A stretch of 64,000 nt of DNA, from the NCBI GenBank assembly GCA_966210725.1, contig CBIHLN010000004.1, positions 1 to 64,000 of the forward strand, in the 5' to 3' direction. The notes under the pieces are model-generated. The model did no database searches and was not told the origin of the DNA. It saw only the letters and a list, made by a program, of their open reading frames with translations. Source of the DNA: Lysobacter_C sp966210725. GTDB taxonomy: Bacteria > Pseudomonadota > Gammaproteobacteria > Xanthomonadales > Xanthomonadaceae. Made by a program: the position numbers and the translations under genes. Below, piece after piece: positions 62,368 to 64,000 of this stretch; position 1 is the stretch's first letter, and every line of letters starts with the position of its first letter.

Positions 62368-63426
62368 CTACTCCTGCAGGTACGCCCCGCACCCCGTGAA
62401 TGTGCGATCCCGGATCCGCAACTCCGCCCCGGCTTCGAACGCCTCCCCGCTCATGCCGTCGCTGCAGGGCTCGCGCCGGATCGAGAGGACGACGGCGCTG
62501 CCATCGGCGGCCTCGCCCGCGAAGCCGTCCTCGGTCGCGCGGCCACGTGCTTCCACGCGGCGCTCGCCGTAGTCGAGTTCGGCGCGGATCGTCGGCGTCG
62601 TGCCGCCCCCCACCTCCACCCACCAGCCCGGCTCGTTGCCCATGGCGCGGAACGCGATGCCGCGCTGCGAGGCCTCGTACCAGGGCGAGGCGACCCCGCT
62701 GCGCGTGCATTCGCGCGCCTCGTCACCGGACAGCGTCAGGCGGGCGGTGTCGCCCTTGGTCCAGAACTCCATGTCGGCATCGGCATAGCGCGCACCGGAC
62801 GCGGCCATGGCCTGCGGAAGTACCGCACTGCGACCCGACCACCACAGGTGCACCGACGCCGGCGACGGGGCGAAGCGGCCGGTTACGCGCAGGTCGCCGC
62901 ATTGCCAGTGCACCGCCGCCTCGTCGCCGGCCGGCGTGCTGGCCGCGTCGGAGCGGGCGGAGGCGCGCACCATGGGCAACTCGACCGCGATGTCCTGGCC
63001 CGGTGTCACCGGCGTGCGGGTGTCGGTCACGAACTGCAGCCGACCGTCACCGTCGTACAGCGAGGCGTGCAACCCGTAGCGATCGCCGTCGCGCACCTTG
63101 GCCGGGTCATAGGGCAGGGTGAAGCGGTACGGCGGGCCCGACGCGTTGTCGATGCGGATCTCCGCCATGACGGCCGCCGGGGTGTCCACCAGCCGGTTGT
63201 CGATCAGTTGGACCTGCAGGTGCGCACCGGGCACGAGGATGCGCTCGCGGTAGGTGGCGGTGCCGACGATCGAACCCTGAGCGGCGGGCGCGCCGCCGTA
63301 GGGCGTGTCCTCCGGCGCCGGCGCACTGATGCCGGGGTCGCGGGACTGGCACGCCGGCAATGCGAAGGCCATCGCGGCGGCCAGCAGCGCCGGGCCGATC
63401 GGCGAGGCAACGGGAAGGCGGGCCAT
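62368..63426 (-). CDS. multidomain lipoprotein: YbaY-like, COG3650 and MliC-like
   Basis: A 352-aa lipoprotein with lipobox LPAC. Segment 1 (about 50-150) is YbaY/YscW-like: IVGTATYRERILVPGAHLQVQLID and FTLPYDPAKVRDGDRYGL. Segment 2 (about 170-260) resembles MliC lysozyme inhibitors: VHWQCGDLRVTGRF, then FWTKGDTARLTLSGDEARECTRSG. Segment 3 (about 265-352) is a COG3650-type domain: FRAMGNEPGWWVEV and the final CSDGMSGEAFEAG with RTFTGCGAYL. I infer an outer-membrane protein that protects the cell wall against lysozyme. Confidence 0.82.
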   Translation of the reverse strand: MARLPVASPIGPALLAAAMAFALPACQSRDPGISAPAPEDTPYGGAPAAQGSIVGTATYRERILVPGAHLQVQLIDNRLVDTPAAVMAEIRIDNASGPPYRFTLPYDPAKVRDGDRYGLHASLYDGDGRLQFVTDTRTPVTPGQDIAVELPMVRASARSDAASTPAGDEAAVHWQCGDLRVTGRFAPSPASVHLWWSGRSAVLPQAMAASGARYADADMEFWTKGDTARLTLSGDEARECTRSGVASPWYEASQRGIAFRAMGNEPGWWVEVGGGTTPTIRAELDYGERRVEARGRATEDGFAGEAADGSAVVLSIRREPCSDGMSGEAFEAGAELRIRDRTFTGCGAYLQE

Positions 63427-63519
63427 GGCGGACTCCGGTGAGCGCGGGGAGCCCGGATTATCCGGCCGCGGCCCGTTAGCCGGTTGTCATGGGCACGCCG
63501 GGGCCTCCGCAGGCGCCGC

Positions 63520-63595
63520 TGTAGGAGCGGCTGCAGCCGCGATCGGACCCTGTCCGTGCGACCGGTTCCAGATCGCGGCTGAAGCCGCTCCTGCA
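63520..63595. repeat. inverted REP doublet
   Basis: TGTAGGAGCGGCTGCAGCCG at 63520-63539 (continuing CGATC to 63544) faces its near-complement GATCGCGGCTGAAGCCGCTC at 63571-63590 (continuing CTGCA). Each half is itself a palindrome. This GTAGGAGCGGCT type is a common bacterial REP. It lies just past the stop of the last gene and may end its transcript. Confidence 0.8.
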
Positions 63596-63613
63596 GGGGC
63601 AGGGTCGCTCCGG

Positions 63614-64000
63614 TTACTTCGGCGCGGTATCGACGCGCAGCACCGGGTACAGGTTCAAGCGGTCGTCCCACGCGCTGTGGCGGCGGTAGAAGAAGTCCAG
63701 CCGCGCGGCGGGGTCTCCGGCAAATGCCTCGTCCTCGCGCACGCGGCGCTCGAACTCGGCCTTCAGTGCAGGATCGGCCGCCAGCATCTCGCGCGCCACA
63801 ACTTCGGCCACGTACGGCTCCATGTACTCCTTGCGTTCGAAGTGGTTGTTGAAGAAGCCCCACGCGGCGAGCGAATCGGGTGCCTGCGGCTCCAGCATCG
63901 CGATCACGACGCGCGACAGGGGCTGGGCGACCGGGACGAACAGTGCGCCGGCGCCCAGGTCGTGCGTCTCACCGGCCCACGTGCCTTCGAGCGTGAGCCG
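63614..64000 (-). CDS. C-terminal part of an M14-type metallopeptidase
   Basis: The reading frame is open to the window edge, giving 128 residues of a larger protein. The sequence (DSLAAWGFFNNHFERKEYME, then VAREMLAADPALKAEFERRV and FYRRHSAWDDRLNLYPVLRV) matches, from memory, the C-terminal part of M14-family carboxypeptidase-like proteins of xanthomonads. The catalytic zinc residues would lie outside the window, so activity cannot be judged. GTG 63907 is an internal codon. Confidence 0.7.
   Translation of the reverse strand, partial: RLTLEGTWAGETHDLGAGALFVPVAQPLSRVVIAMLEPQAPDSLAAWGFFNNHFERKEYMEPYVAEVVAREMLAADPALKAEFERRVREDEAFAGDPAARLDFFYRRHSAWDDRLNLYPVLRVDTAPK

Noticed and set aside
1..64000. 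CRISPR arrays, rRNA operons, insertion sequences
   Set aside because: No regularly spaced direct repeats, rRNA sequence or transposase gene was found by eye.

Overview
This is a high-GC proteobacterial chromosome segment, most likely from the Xanthomonadaceae/Lysobacteraceae (Lysobacter, Luteimonas or Pseudoxanthomonas relatives). The clues are a CopL-type copper leader protein next to copAB, a type III (PhaEC) polyhydroxyalkanoate synthase beside pssA, a System I cytochrome c maturation operon in the order ccmABCDEFGHI, and REP-like palindromes of the kind common in this family. The genus is an inference. There are no rRNA genes, insertion sequences or CRISPR arrays. One tRNA is present.

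Left core (1-5.6 kb): the 3' end of pssA, phaE and phaC in a tight operon, an SGNH-hydrolase lipoprotein, a small PspC protein overlapping an HExxH protein, an NRDE/TANGO2 protein on the other strand, and tRNA-Leu(CAA).

Genomic island (5590-42634): a 37-kb element is inserted in the 3' end of tRNA-Leu. It is bounded by a 24-bp direct repeat of the tRNA tail (5590-5613 and 42611-42634). A composite G-rich motif sits inside each end and looks like an integrase arm site. The recombination and replication module lies next to the tRNA: tyrosine integrase, an unknown 157-aa protein, an AlpA-like regulator and a small HUH-type Rep. Metal resistance follows. A leftward copper block (copL, copA, copB, His-tailed cytochrome c, NTF2-like, DUF411, Cys-rich storage protein, DUF305, Cu+-ATPase) is divergent from a rightward block with a CzcCBA-like efflux pump, two CDF transporters, a YnfA-like protein and a CusCBA-like copper/silver pump. 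The last block is a leftward type I restriction-modification operon (hsdR, hsdM, hsdS) followed by a DUF262/HNH GmrSD-like gene. A small unknown gene and about 450 bp of apparently non-coding DNA complete the island.

Right core (42.6-64 kb): the old tRNA terminator now stranded behind attR, a pseudopilin paired with a GGDEF-EAL protein, cysteine dioxygenase and a MetX-type acyltransferase (sulfur metabolism), the nine-gene ccm operon, then DUF3293, a PLP aminotransferase, a lipoprotein, Uup, an SRPBCC protein, a short-chain dehydrogenase, a 2'-5' RNA ligase-like protein, a YbaY/MliC-type lipoprotein and the C-terminal part of an M14-type peptidase cut by the window edge.

Working together, the island gives its host layered metal handling: cytoplasmic export (P-type ATPase, CDFs), cytoplasmic or periplasmic sequestration (Cys-rich, DUF411, DUF305 and His/Met-rich proteins), periplasmic Cu(I) oxidation (CopA) and trans-envelope pumping (Czc and Cus RND systems). 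Its type I RM and DUF262 genes are probable anti-phage functions. No recognisable metal-responsive regulator (CopRS, CueR, CzcRS) is encoded in it.
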